From contig NZ_CALSOW010000001.1 of NCBI RefSeq assembly GCF_943788075.1, positions 293,128 through 357,127 on the forward strand: 64,000 nt of DNA. The letters run 5' to 3'. Each line of letters starts with the position of its first letter. Position 1 is the stretch's first letter. Source of the stretch: an uncultured Candidatus Pelagibacter sp. Lineage in GTDB: Bacteria; Pseudomonadota; Alphaproteobacteria; Pelagibacterales; Pelagibacteraceae. Below the pieces are notes generated by a model. The model saw nothing but the letters and a program-made list of their open reading frames with translations, was not told the origin of the DNA and searched no databases. Both the position numbers and the translations under genes were made by a program. Positions 35,601 to 44,796 of this stretch are shown piece by piece.

Positions 35601-35738
35601 GAAGTAGATAAAGAACATTTGGTTGCTTATAGTTTGAGTGTTTTAGCTAAAGAACAATTAATAGCTTCAAAATATGCAAAAGAAGCGATAAAGAAATATA
35701 ATATTGATGGTGAAAAACCAATACCCACTAAATTATAA
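32700..35738 (+). CDS. aceE: Pyruvate dehydrogenase E1, homodimeric type, with N-terminal lipoyl domain
   Basis: A 1012-residue protein. Residues 1-80 are a complete lipoyl domain (LLVPDIGDFEEVEVIEVLAK; lipoyl Lys42 in ITIESDKSSVEIP), followed by a charged linker (about 82-135). From about 137 (QDWLESLSAVI) a full AceE begins: SHSAPGMYARAFLEGR-type substrate loop (here GHSAPGMYARAFLEGRL), and the thiamine diphosphate motif GDGEMDEPESMGAIG to NCNLQRLDGPVRGNG (about 352-396). It decarboxylates pyruvate and acylates a lipoyl group. E1 usually has no lipoyl domain of its own, so this is a fusion. Its stop overlaps the aceF start (TAATG). E3 is not nearby. Confidence 0.95.
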   Translation: MSEKLLVPDIGDFEEVEVIEVLAKQGDELNINDPVITIESDKSSVEIPSTIAGKVEKVEVKVGDKVSRGDIILNIVPSEQNKKENPIPKDTESIIKQAEAALAVKKDEAEVTQQSIQKKEQSTIQATNGKDTDPLETQDWLESLSAVISKDGNQRAHFLIKELINKAYREGANIPYTQNTPYINTIPPEAEVKSNGDQNIERRIRSLIRWNAAAMVVRANKKFPELGGHIGTFASAATLYDVGMNHFWRAKNNKFGGDLVYFQGHSAPGMYARAFLEGRLNEKQLDSFRQEVNSGGLSSYPHPWLMPKFWQFPTVSMGLGPMLAIYQARYMKYLINRGLIKDEGRKVWAFLGDGEMDEPESMGAIGLAAREKLDNLIFVVNCNLQRLDGPVRGNGKIIQELEGSFRGAGWNVIKVIWGSYWDSLITNDKTGHLVKIMNETVDGEYQAMKARDGAYVREKFFGKYPETQELVSSLSDKDIWRLNRGGHDPHKVYAAYDKATKNQGSPTVIIAKTIKGYGMGKTGESVNTTHQTKKLDVDDLLYYRDRFDVPLTDEQVRNIEYFKPDEKSPEIKYLKERRLNLGGYLPERTTYAKPIKAPSKDIFDFMKVSTGEKEMSTTMAMVRMFTNLLRDKNISPRLVPIIPDEARTFGMEGFFQKIGIYAHEGQKYEPEDSAQLSSYREDKSGQVLEEGINEAGAMSSWIAAATAYTNHDIEMIPIYIFYSMFGFQRIGDLAWAAGDSQARGFLIGATAGRTTLAGEGLQHQDGHSHLIASTIPNCVTYDPTFHYELAVIFREGLRRMHEKKENVFYYITTMNENYSHPEMPKDINCEEGILKGMYKIKEFNKFKKTKIQLLGSGTILREMMAAAEVLQNEYQIDSEIWSVTSFNELRKDGMEVERYNLLNPDKEQKTSFVEKCLGKSEGPIMAASDYMRMNSDQIRPYTNKSFYSLGTDGFGRSDTRKNLRKFFEVDKEHLVAYSLSVLAKEQLIASKYAKEAIKKYNIDGEKPIPTKL

Positions 35739-37006
35739 TGTCAGAAACCGAGATCAAAGTACCAAATATTGGAGATTTCAAAGATGTTGAGATAATAGAA
35801 GTTTTGGTTTCTGAAGGTCAAATTCTTCAAAAAAATGACCCAGTGATAACAATCGAAAGTGATAAATCCAGTGTAGAAATTCCATCAAACTTTGAGGGTA
35901 AAATTAAGTCTTTAAAATTAAAGGTAGGAGATAAAGTTTCAGAAGGTGATTTAATATTAATTATAGAAAATAAATCACAAACAGAGAAAAGTGAGGAAGA
36001 AAAACCAAACATTGAAAAAGAGTTCAAAAAAATTAAAGTAATAAAACCAGAAATAAAGCAACCTTCTTCTGTTAAACAAGCTCAATCCTCATCTCATGAG
36101 GTACCATCTGCAAGCCCAAAAGCCCGAAAATTTGCTAGGGAACTTGGTGTAGATATTACTCAAGTTGAAGGAAGTGAAAAAGATGGAAGGGTTATAGAGA
36201 ATGATATCAAAAAATTTGTTTTATCTAAGCCAAAAAATATTAATGAAACTAAAGATGATAAGAGAAATAAAATTAAAAATGAATTTGAGCATTCAGATTT
36301 TGGAGAAATTGAAATTAAAGATATTCCAAGAGTAAAAAAATTATCTTCAACTTATTTAATTAATTCATGGACGACGATACCTCATGTTACAAACCATGAT
36401 GAAGCAGATATAACGGAAATGGAAAACTTTAGAAGTTCTTTAACCAATATGTATACAGGAGAAAAGATTAAAATTACTCCTTTGGCATTTATAATTAAAG
36501 CACTAGTTGCGTCCTTAAAAAAATTCCCAAGTTTTAACTCATCTATAGATGAAATTGAAACTGGAAAAATGACATTAAAAAAATATTTTCATATTGGAAT
36601 TGCTGTTGATACACCCAATGGTTTAATGGTTCCTAAAATTAGAAATGTTAATAATAAAAAAATTTCACTACTTAGCAAAGAATTAAAAGAAGTAAGCGAA
36701 CTTTGTAGAAATCTAAAAATTGATAAAAAGGAATTATTTGGTGGCTCTATGACCATCACTAGTTTAGGTGGAATAGGAGGATCATTTTTTACTCCAATTA
36801 TAAATTTTCCAGAAGTTGCAATTTTAGGAGTAGGTAAATCTCAAAAAAAACAAATCTTCATTAATGGAAAATTTCAAACAAGAACAATGTTGCCTATATC
36901 TTTGTCCTATGATCATAGAATTATTGATGGAGCAGAAGCAGCAAGATTTAATAATGATCTTAAAGAAAATCTAGGCAAGAATTTTGCTTATAAGTTAGCT
37001 GTTTAA
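35738..37006 (+). CDS. aceF: Dihydrolipoamide acetyltransferase (pyruvate dehydrogenase E2)
   Basis: A 422-residue protein with one lipoyl domain (1-80; Lys43 in the same ITIESDKSSVEIP motif as AceE). The peripheral-subunit-binding domain is ASPKARKFARELGVDI (about 124-139). The catalytic domain has IPHVTNHDEADITEME, GIAVDTPNGLMVPKIRN and the active-site LSYDHRIIDGAEAARF (about 385-400). It transfers acetyl from lipoate to CoA and forms the complex core. Many gammaproteobacterial E2 proteins have three lipoyl domains; here one is on E2 and one on E1. Translationally coupled to aceE. Confidence 0.95.
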   Translation: MSETEIKVPNIGDFKDVEIIEVLVSEGQILQKNDPVITIESDKSSVEIPSNFEGKIKSLKLKVGDKVSEGDLILIIENKSQTEKSEEEKPNIEKEFKKIKVIKPEIKQPSSVKQAQSSSHEVPSASPKARKFARELGVDITQVEGSEKDGRVIENDIKKFVLSKPKNINETKDDKRNKIKNEFEHSDFGEIEIKDIPRVKKLSSTYLINSWTTIPHVTNHDEADITEMENFRSSLTNMYTGEKIKITPLAFIIKALVASLKKFPSFNSSIDEIETGKMTLKKYFHIGIAVDTPNGLMVPKIRNVNNKKISLLSKELKEVSELCRNLKIDKKELFGGSMTITSLGGIGGSFFTPIINFPEVAILGVGKSQKKQIFINGKFQTRTMLPISLSYDHRIIDGAEAARFNNDLKENLGKNFAYKLAV

Positions 37007-37014
37007 TATAAATT

Positions 37015-37908
37015 ATGTCAAAAACAATCTCTTTACTAAGTGCTTTGCTGTGTACTTTTATTTGGGGCACAACTTTTATTGCTCAAGATACTGGTATGGA
37101 CAACATTGGTCCATTCACATTCAATGCTGTAAGATTTTTCATAGGTTTTTTGGCTATCACACCATTAGTTTTTTTATTTGAAATAAAAAAATTTAAATCT
37201 GAGTTTAAATCGGACACTAAAACTTTCATTAATCTTTCATTTTTGATTGGATTATCTCTATTTTTAGGCTCAGCTTTGCAACAGGTTGCTCTTCTATACA
37301 CAGATGTTGCAAATGCTGCTTTTTTTACGATTTTTTATGTTCCACTAGTACCAATTATAATTTTTTTGTTTAGTCAAAAATCAATTCATTGGAGTGTCTG
37401 GCCATCTGTAGTTTTGTGTTTAATTGGAGGATATTTATTAACAAATTTTTATGATGCAACTGTAAGACTTGGAGATAGTTTGGTAATTCTTGGGGCTTTA
37501 TTCTGGAGCACTCATATAATTTTCACAGGAATAATTGTAAAAAAATATGATCTTCCACTAACGCTAGGTGCGTTGCAAACTTTAATTGTTGCTTTATTCT
37601 CTTTTGTAATAGCACTTGTTTATGAAGAATTTATTTACATCGAGATTATGAAGGAAATAAACTCTATTTTATATGCTGGTATTTTATCTGGAGGTTTTGC
37701 TTTTGTATTACAAATTTATGCTCAAAAAAGTATAACCCCAGCCCCTGCAGCAATAATTTTTTCATTAGAGGGAGTATTTGCAACTATTGCAGCTTGGTAC
37801 ATTTTAAATCAGATCTTAGATATTAATAATTTACTTGGATGCTTATTTATTCTATGTGGTGTTTTATTATCTCAATTGTTGCCTTTGGTTCAAAAAAAAT
37901 ATTCTTAA
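37015..37908 (+). CDS. DMT-superfamily (EamA) transporter
   Basis: A 297-residue inner-membrane protein with about ten hydrophobic helices and two EamA repeats. The first begins LLCTFIWGTTFIAQDTGMD with RFFIGFLAITPLVF; the second is around residues 150-290 (GALFWSTHIIFTGII to SPAPAAIIFSLEGVFA-like, here TPAPAAIIFSLEGVF). Such proteins export metabolites or amino acids; substrate unknown. It starts 8 bases after aceF and shares TTAA with uppP at the stop. Confidence 0.88.
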   Translation: MSKTISLLSALLCTFIWGTTFIAQDTGMDNIGPFTFNAVRFFIGFLAITPLVFLFEIKKFKSEFKSDTKTFINLSFLIGLSLFLGSALQQVALLYTDVANAAFFTIFYVPLVPIIIFLFSQKSIHWSVWPSVVLCLIGGYLLTNFYDATVRLGDSLVILGALFWSTHIIFTGIIVKKYDLPLTLGALQTLIVALFSFVIALVYEEFIYIEIMKEINSILYAGILSGGFAFVLQIYAQKSITPAPAAIIFSLEGVFATIAAWYILNQILDINNLLGCLFILCGVLLSQLLPLVQKKYS

Positions 37909-38669
37909 TAAATTATAGCAAATAAAATCAACGCTATTATTATTCTATAAATAACAAATGCATTCATTGAAAATTTATTTATATAAATTAAAAAAAATTT
38001 TACAGTTACAAAAGAAAAAATAAATGATGCTACAATTGCAATAACTACTAAATAGTTAAACTCAACTGATTGAGAAAACACATCTTTTAATCCTAAAAAA
38101 CTTGCACCTCCTAAAGCTGGAATAGAAAGTAAAAATGATATTTTACTTGAGTCTAATCTGTTAAATCTCAATATTCTTGCAGCTGTAATAGTTATACCTG
38201 CCCTACTTACCCCTGGCACTAAAGAAAGAATCTGAAATAAACTTATAAATAAAATTGATCGAAGATTTAAATTTGAAGAAATTTTTTTATCAAATCGATT
38301 TCTGTCTGCGATAAATAGTACAATTCCAAAAATTAGAGTTGTCCAAGCTATAATTTTAATGTTTCTAAGTTCATAAATGATGCCAGTTGAATATAAGATA
38401 TATCCAACAATGATTAATGGAATTGATCCAAGAATAATTAGGCTTAAAAGTCTTTTGTTATTTTTGACATCTAGTAAGTCCATTCTAAAAAAATAGATAA
38501 TTGCAAATAAGGAACCAAGGTGAAGACTTATATCTATTAATAATGAACTAGATTTAAATTCATATAAACTTGAAACTAATATTAGGTGTGCCGAAGAGCT
38601 TATTGGTAAAAATTCTGATATGCCTTGAATGGCTGATAGTATTAAAACTTCTATAATGTTCTGAAACAT
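37905..38669 (-). CDS. uppP: Undecaprenyl-diphosphatase
   Basis: A 254-residue polytopic membrane protein. Motif 1 is GISEFLPISSSAHLIL (about 16-31) and motif 2 LVPGVSRAGITITAAR (about 151-166), which hold the catalytic Glu/Ser/Arg residues of the BacA/UppP family. It recycles undecaprenyl phosphate for peptidoglycan and glycan assembly. It overlaps the convergent DMT gene by four bases and is divergent from gltD across a 182-base gap. Confidence 0.94.
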   Translation of the reverse strand: MFQNIIEVLILSAIQGISEFLPISSSAHLILVSSLYEFKSSSLLIDISLHLGSLFAIIYFFRMDLLDVKNNKRLLSLIILGSIPLIIVGYILYSTGIIYELRNIKIIAWTTLIFGIVLFIADRNRFDKKISSNLNLRSILFISLFQILSLVPGVSRAGITITAARILRFNRLDSSKISFLLSIPALGGASFLGLKDVFSQSVEFNYLVVIAIVASFIFSFVTVKFFLIYINKFSMNAFVIYRIIIALILFAIIY

Positions 38670-38744
38670 TTTATCTAACTAGCTTAAAAAATATTCATTT
38701 AAAACAATTCGATTTAAGCATATTAGCTATGCAACTATTAAAAA

Positions 38745-38842
38745 TGCCATAAATTTCAAACTAATATGGCTTAATAAGGTCATAATAACTGACCTATTTT
38801 AAGCTTTATTTAGTAAAAACAATATATAGTTTGCCATAAATT
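38745..38842. promoter_or_regulatory. Repeated TGCCATAAATT motif upstream of gltDB
   Basis: TGCCATAAATT occurs twice in direct orientation (38745-38755 and 38832-38842), and the core GCCATA occurs once inverted as TATGGC (38765-38770). Between them, AGGTCA (38777-38782) and TGACCT (38790-38795) form a 6-base inverted repeat spaced by 7. The second direct copy lies 9 bases before the gltD ATG. This may be an operator array for nitrogen control or for divergent uppP; no factor is identified. Confidence 0.35.
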
Positions 38843-38851
38843 ATAAAAATT

Positions 38852-40291
38852 ATGACTGATAAAATGTTAAAGTTTGTAAAAATAGGTCAACAAACTCCAC
38901 CTAAAAGGGAGATTGATGTCAGAAAAAAAGACTTTAATGAGATTTACGACGAATTTATTAGCGATAAAGCGAAAGAACAATCTAGCAGATGTTCTCAGTG
39001 TGGTGTTCCTTTTTGTCAAGTTCATTGTCCACTAAGTAATAATATTCCTGATTGGCTAAAGCTAACTGCTGAAGGAAGACTTAAGGAAGCTTACGAATTA
39101 TCCCAAAGCACAAATAATATGCCAGAAGTCTGTGGAAGAATATGCCCACAAGATAGATTGTGTGAAGGAAATTGCGTTATTGAACAGTCTGGCCATGGAA
39201 CAGTAACCATCGGTTCAATGGAAAAATATATTACCGATAATGCTTGGGAGCAAGGTTGGGTAAAACCTATAAATATTTCTCATGAAAAAAATCAAAGTGT
39301 TGGAATAATTGGTGCTGGACCAGCTGGCTTAGCAGCAGCTGAAGAACTGAGAAAAAATGGATACAAAATCACAGTTTATGACAGATATGATAGGGCTGGT
39401 GGATTATTAATTTATGGAATACCAAATTTTAAGCTTGAAAAAGAAGTTGTTGAGAGAAGAACCAAGCTTTTAAAAGATGGAGGAATTGAGTTTATTCAAA
39501 ATTTTGAAGTTGGAAAAGATGCAAACTTAGAACAATTAAGAAAAAAACATGACGCAATTCTAATTGCAACAGGAGTTTACAAAGCTAGAGAGGTAGAACT
39601 TCCAGGTAATGACTTAAACAATATTTTTCCTGCGATGGATTTTTTAACAGCATCTAATAAAAAAGGATTAGGCGATAAAGTAGAATTATTTGATAAAGGA
39701 ATTTTAAATGCAGAGGGAAAAGATATTGTTGTAATTGGTGGTGGTGACACTGCAATGGACTGCGTAAGAACATCAATAAGACAAAAAGCAAAATCAGTTA
39801 AATGTTTATATAGAAGAGATAAAGAGAATATGCCTGGATCAGCAAGAGAGGTTGCTAACGCTGAAGAGGAAGGTGTAGAATTTGTTTGGTTATCAAGTCC
39901 TAAGGAATTTAAGGGTACTAATAAAATTGAAAAATTAATTGTTGACCAGATAAAATTAGGTGATCCTGATGAAAGTGGAAGAAGAAAACCCGAGGTTCAA
40001 CAAGATTCAAGTTTTGAGATCAAAGCAGATATGGTTATTAAGGCTCTAGGTTTTGATCCTGAAGATTTACCAACTTTATTTGACTCTAACGAACTGCAAG
40101 TGACAAAGTGGGGAACTGTCAAAACAGATTTTGATACAATGGAGACAAATTTGAGTGGGGTTTTTGCTGCAGGAGATATAGTTAGAGGTGCATCTTTAGT
40201 TGTTTGGGCGATAAAAGATGGAAGAGATGCAGCAGCTTCGATTAAAAAGCATTTAGAAAATAAAGAATTAAAACAGTCAAAAGTAGCTTAA
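38852..40291 (+). CDS. gltD: Glutamate synthase (NADPH) small subunit
   Basis: A 479-residue flavoprotein. The N-terminal Fe-S domain has CSQCGVPFCQVHCPL (about 47-61) and CGRICPQDRLCEGNC (about 94-108). FAD binds at GIIGAGPAGLAAAEELR (about 151-167), NADPH at VVIGGGDTAMDC (about 295-306), and FAAGDIVRG closes the FAD site. It passes electrons from NADPH to GltB to make glutamate from glutamine and 2-oxoglutarate. Here gltD precedes gltB, coupled by TAATG; gltB is commonly first in other bacteria. Confidence 0.96.
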   Translation: MTDKMLKFVKIGQQTPPKREIDVRKKDFNEIYDEFISDKAKEQSSRCSQCGVPFCQVHCPLSNNIPDWLKLTAEGRLKEAYELSQSTNNMPEVCGRICPQDRLCEGNCVIEQSGHGTVTIGSMEKYITDNAWEQGWVKPINISHEKNQSVGIIGAGPAGLAAAEELRKNGYKITVYDRYDRAGGLLIYGIPNFKLEKEVVERRTKLLKDGGIEFIQNFEVGKDANLEQLRKKHDAILIATGVYKAREVELPGNDLNNIFPAMDFLTASNKKGLGDKVELFDKGILNAEGKDIVVIGGGDTAMDCVRTSIRQKAKSVKCLYRRDKENMPGSAREVANAEEEGVEFVWLSSPKEFKGTNKIEKLIVDQIKLGDPDESGRRKPEVQQDSSFEIKADMVIKALGFDPEDLPTLFDSNELQVTKWGTVKTDFDTMETNLSGVFAAGDIVRGASLVVWAIKDGRDAAASIKKHLENKELKQSKVA

Positions 40292-43200
40292 TGGAAAATT
40301 ATAAAAAAAATTTTGAAATATTAAAAAAAAACCATGTTTATTCTGAAGAGATGGAGCATGACGCTTGCGGTGTTGGTTTGATTGCGTCTACGGAAGGAAA
40401 AAAATCACGTAAAGTTGTTGAATATGGAATTGAAGCTTTAAAAGCAGTTTGGCACAGAGGAGCAGTTGATGCTGATGGAAAAACAGGTGATGGTGCTGGG
40501 ATACATGTAGAAATACCAAAAGATTTTTTTATAGAAAAAATAGAGGTTACAGGTCACATACACGATAATTCAGAAATCTGTGTTGGAATGATTTTCTTAC
40601 CAAGAAATGATTATGCAGCACAAGAAAGCTGTAAAACAATAGTTGAAAGTGAACTAACCAAAAATGATTTTAGCATTTATGGTTGGAGGCAAGTTCCAGT
40701 CAACCCAAAGGTCTTAGGTGAAAAAGCATTTCAGACAATGCCTGAAATTATTCAAGTACTTTTTAAATCAAATAATCCAGAATTGTTGAATAAAGATCTT
40801 GAAAGAAAAATTTATGAAACAAGAAGGATAATTGAAAATAAAGCTTTTAAGATTTCTTTAAATAATTTTTATATTTGTTCACTTAGTTCAAAATCAATCA
40901 TTTATAAGGGAATGTTTTTAGCAGAAGCTATTTCAGATTTTTTTTTAGATTTAAAAGATGAAAGATTTGTTTCAAGATATGCAATTTTTCATCAAAGATT
41001 TTCTACAAACACAGCACCAAGTTGGAATCTAGCTCAACCTTTTAGAGCAATTGCTCATAATGGAGAAATCAACACATATCGTGGTAATAAAAATTGGATG
41101 AAAGTTCATGAACAAGAAATGAATAGCCCACTTTTTGATAACATAGAAAATTTAAAACCAGTAATTCAACAGGGTGCATCAGATTCAGCTGCATTGGATA
41201 ATGTTTTTGAATTATTAAATATTTCAGGTCAACCAGCACCTTTAGCAAAATTAATGTTAGTGCCAGATGCTTGGTCTAAAAAAAATAAAACTTTATCTAG
41301 AGATCATCAACAATTATTTAATTTTTTAAATAGTACTATGGAACCGTGGGATGGGCCTGCAGCTATTGCTGGAACAGATAATGAATGGGTAATCGCTGCA
41401 AATGATAGAAATGGATTGAGACCATTGAGATACGCAATTACTAAAGATAATTTATTATTTGCAGGTTCAGAAACAGGAATGATTGAACTTAATGAGAAAA
41501 AAATTTTAACCAAGGGAAGATTGGGGCCAGGAGAAATAATTGGGGTTAGAATTGAAAAGGGAAAAGTATTTACTAATAGCAAAATCAAAGATTATTTAGC
41601 TAAAGAATACAAACACTTTAATTCTCAAATTATCGATTTAGATGAAAAAATTACTATCTCTGGAGAAAAGCATTCATTCTCTGGAGATGATTTAAGACGA
41701 AGACAGTACACATTTGGAATGAGTCTTGAAGACTTAGAGCTTATTTTGCACCCAATGGCTGAAGATGCAAAGGAGGCTATCGGATCTATGGGTGACGATA
41801 CTCCTCTTGCAGTGCTATCTGATAAATATAGACCTCTTTATCATTTTTTTAGACAAAATTTTAGCCAAGTAACTAATCCCCCAATTGACTCGCTTCGAGA
41901 AAATAAGGTTATGAGTCTAAAAACAAGATTTGGAAATTTAGGTAATATTTTGGATTTTGATAATCTAACTAAGCAAAATATTTATGTTTTAAATAGTCCA
42001 ATTTTATCAAATTCCCAATTTGATAAATTTATTAATTTTTTTGGTAAAAATTCTTTAGTTATAGAATGTACTTTTTCTAAAGATCAGTCTTTATTTGAGG
42101 CAATAAAACAAGTCCAAAAAGATGCAGAAATTGCTGTAAGACAGGGTGTTACTCAACTAATTTTGAGTGATAAAGGATTATCAGAAACTAATTTACCTAT
42201 TCCTATGTTGTTATGTGTAGGAGCAATCAATTCATTCTTAATAGAAAAAAAATTAAGAGGATATGTTTCGATAAATGTTCAATCTGGAGAAGCATTAGAT
42301 ACACACTCATTTGCAACCTTAATTGGTGTAGGTGCAACTACGGTAAACCCATACCTTGCTTTTGACAGCTTATATCAAAGACATGAAAAAAAACTTTTTG
42401 GAAAATTTAGTTTTGATGAATGTGTGGAAAGATACATTAAATCTGTAAATGCTGGACTTTTAAAGATCATGTCTAAAATGGGAATTTCTGTTTTGAGTTC
42501 ATATAGAGGGGGATGTAATTTTGAAACTGTTGGATTGAGTAGAACGATTGTTGCTGATTATTTTCCAGGTGTGGTATCTAAAATTTCTGGGATTGGATTG
42601 ACAGGAATAGAAAAAAAAATTAGATCTATTCATAAAGAGGCGTTTGAAAGTTCAGAAACTATTTTGCCAATAGGTGGAATATATAGATATCGTAAAAATG
42701 GAGAGACACATCAATATCAAGGAAAATTAATTCATTTATTACAAAGTGCTGTAGGATCAAATTCTTATGAAGCATACAAAAGATACGCAGAAGGAATATA
42801 TAATTTACCGCCAATTAATTTAAGAGATTTAATTGATTTTAGGTCAAAAAAATTGAAAGGAACAATAGATATTTCAGAGGTTGAACCGATACAAAATATA
42901 CTTAAAAGATTTGGAAGTGGAAGCATGTCACATGGAGCGCTTTCAAAAGAAGCTCATGAAACTCTAGCTACTGGAATGAACAGAATTAAAGGTGCTTCTT
43001 GTAGTGGTGAAGGTGGAGAAGATGAGAGTAGGTTTAAAGTTCTAGAAAATGGTGACAGTGCAAATTCTAGAGTAAAACAAATAGCTTCTGCGAGATTTGG
43101 TGTAACGGTTAATTATTTAAATAATTGTAATGAAATTGAAATTAAAATAGCACAAGGTGCAAAACCTGGAGAAGGGGGGCAACTACCAGGATTTAAAGTT

Positions 43201-44796
43201 ACTGATGAGATTGCAAAACTAAGACATTCAACACCTGGAGTTACTTTAATATCACCTCCTCCACATCACGATATTTATTCAATAGAAGATCTTGCTCAAC
43301 TTATTTATGATTTGAAACAAATAAATCCCAAGGCAAGAATTGGAGTTAAACTTGTTGCCTCATCAGGCGTAGGAACAATCGCAGCTGGCGTTGCTAAAGC
43401 AAAAGCAGATATAATATTGATATCAGGACATAATGGTGGGACAGGTGCAACGCCACAAACTAGTGTTAAGTATGTTGGAATACCATGGGAAATGGGTTTA
43501 ACAGAAGCTAATCAAGTTTTAACCTTAAACAATCTTAGACACAAAGTTACTCTTAGAACTGATGGTGGCATTAAAACGGGAAGAGATGTTGTTATTGCAG
43601 CAATGATGGGAGCGGAAGAGTATGGTGTGGCAACCACTGCTTTAGTTGCGATGGGATGTATCATGGTTAGACAATGTCATTCAAATACATGTCCAGTTGG
43701 AGTTTGTACTCAAGATGATAAACTTAGAGAAAAATTTACAGGTACTCCAGAAAAAGTAGTTAACTTATTCACTTTTATAGCATCTGAAGTACGAGAAATT
43801 TTAGCAAAAATAGGTTTTAAATCATTGAATGATATAATTGGAAGAACAGATCTTTTGATGCAGGTTAGTAAAGCTTCTCCAAATCTTGATGATTTAGATT
43901 TAAACCCACTTTTTGTACAGGCAGATAACGGTAACAATAAAAGATATTGTGAAAATCAAGAAATAAACCACGTACCTGATACACTTGATCAAGAAATTTG
44001 GCCAGAGATTGAAAAATCTTTAAATAGTTCTGAAAAAGTAGAAAAAGAATACATTATTAAAAATACAAATAGAGCTGTTGGAACTAGAATATCTCATCAC
44101 CTTTATAAAAAATATGGATATGAAAAACTTAATGAAAACTTTTTAGTATTAAATTTCAAGGGATCAGCAGGACAGTCATTTGGTGCTTTTTCAGCCAAAG
44201 GATTAAAACTTGTTCTTAAAGGAGATGCTAATGACTATGTAGGTAAAGGATTATCAGGAGCAATAATTTCAATCAAATTGTCTGATGAAAGTAATTTAAT
44301 TTCAAATGAAAATACTATTATAGGTAATACAGTTTTATACGGTGCAACATCAGGAAAATTATTTGCAGCGGGACAGGCAGGAGAAAGATTTGCTGTTCGA
44401 AATTCTGGAGCAACTACGGTAATTGAAGGATGTGATTCAAATGGTTGCGAATACATGACGGGTGGAACTGTAGTAATCTTAGGTGATGTCGGTGATAATT
44501 TTGCAGCTGGTATGACAGGGGGAATGGCATTTATCTATGACAAATCAAGAGAATTTGAAAAAAAAGTTAATGATGAATCTGTTGTATGGCAAAATGTAGA
44601 AACAGATTATTGGAAAACATTTCTTAAAGATTTAATCAAAGAACATTTTGAAGAAACTGGGTCTAATTTATCAAAAATGTTAGTTGAAAATTATGATGAA
44701 GAGTTAAAAAATTTTGTTCAAGTTTGTCCAAAAGAAATGTTAGGCAAGTTAAGTAATCCAATTAGTAATAAACAAGTTATTAAAGAAGTTAGTTAA
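40291..44796 (+). CDS. gltB: Glutamate synthase (NADPH) large subunit
   Basis: A 1501-residue enzyme. After a short propeptide the N-terminal nucleophile is Cys26 in EHDACGVGLIAS; the glutaminase domain continues with HQRFSTNTAPSWNLAQPFR. The FMN/synthase domain has GAKPGEGGQLPGFKV and ISGHNGGTGATPQTS, and the [3Fe-4S] ligands are in RQCHSNTCPVGVCTQ (about 1129-1143). The C-terminal beta-helix repeats (GATSGKLFAAGQAGERFAVR) are complete. Full length for the family. It shares its stop TTAA with the convergent hydrolase. Confidence 0.97.
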   Translation: MENYKKNFEILKKNHVYSEEMEHDACGVGLIASTEGKKSRKVVEYGIEALKAVWHRGAVDADGKTGDGAGIHVEIPKDFFIEKIEVTGHIHDNSEICVGMIFLPRNDYAAQESCKTIVESELTKNDFSIYGWRQVPVNPKVLGEKAFQTMPEIIQVLFKSNNPELLNKDLERKIYETRRIIENKAFKISLNNFYICSLSSKSIIYKGMFLAEAISDFFLDLKDERFVSRYAIFHQRFSTNTAPSWNLAQPFRAIAHNGEINTYRGNKNWMKVHEQEMNSPLFDNIENLKPVIQQGASDSAALDNVFELLNISGQPAPLAKLMLVPDAWSKKNKTLSRDHQQLFNFLNSTMEPWDGPAAIAGTDNEWVIAANDRNGLRPLRYAITKDNLLFAGSETGMIELNEKKILTKGRLGPGEIIGVRIEKGKVFTNSKIKDYLAKEYKHFNSQIIDLDEKITISGEKHSFSGDDLRRRQYTFGMSLEDLELILHPMAEDAKEAIGSMGDDTPLAVLSDKYRPLYHFFRQNFSQVTNPPIDSLRENKVMSLKTRFGNLGNILDFDNLTKQNIYVLNSPILSNSQFDKFINFFGKNSLVIECTFSKDQSLFEAIKQVQKDAEIAVRQGVTQLILSDKGLSETNLPIPMLLCVGAINSFLIEKKLRGYVSINVQSGEALDTHSFATLIGVGATTVNPYLAFDSLYQRHEKKLFGKFSFDECVERYIKSVNAGLLKIMSKMGISVLSSYRGGCNFETVGLSRTIVADYFPGVVSKISGIGLTGIEKKIRSIHKEAFESSETILPIGGIYRYRKNGETHQYQGKLIHLLQSAVGSNSYEAYKRYAEGIYNLPPINLRDLIDFRSKKLKGTIDISEVEPIQNILKRFGSGSMSHGALSKEAHETLATGMNRIKGASCSGEGGEDESRFKVLENGDSANSRVKQIASARFGVTVNYLNNCNEIEIKIAQGAKPGEGGQLPGFKVTDEIAKLRHSTPGVTLISPPPHHDIYSIEDLAQLIYDLKQINPKARIGVKLVASSGVGTIAAGVAKAKADIILISGHNGGTGATPQTSVKYVGIPWEMGLTEANQVLTLNNLRHKVTLRTDGGIKTGRDVVIAAMMGAEEYGVATTALVAMGCIMVRQCHSNTCPVGVCTQDDKLREKFTGTPEKVVNLFTFIASEVREILAKIGFKSLNDIIGRTDLLMQVSKASPNLDDLDLNPLFVQADNGNNKRYCENQEINHVPDTLDQEIWPEIEKSLNSSEKVEKEYIIKNTNRAVGTRISHHLYKKYGYEKLNENFLVLNFKGSAGQSFGAFSAKGLKLVLKGDANDYVGKGLSGAIISIKLSDESNLISNENTIIGNTVLYGATSGKLFAAGQAGERFAVRNSGATTVIEGCDSNGCEYMTGGTVVILGDVGDNFAAGMTGGMAFIYDKSREFEKKVNDESVVWQNVETDYWKTFLKDLIKEHFEETGSNLSKMLVENYDEELKNFVQVCPKEMLGKLSNPISNKQVIKEVS

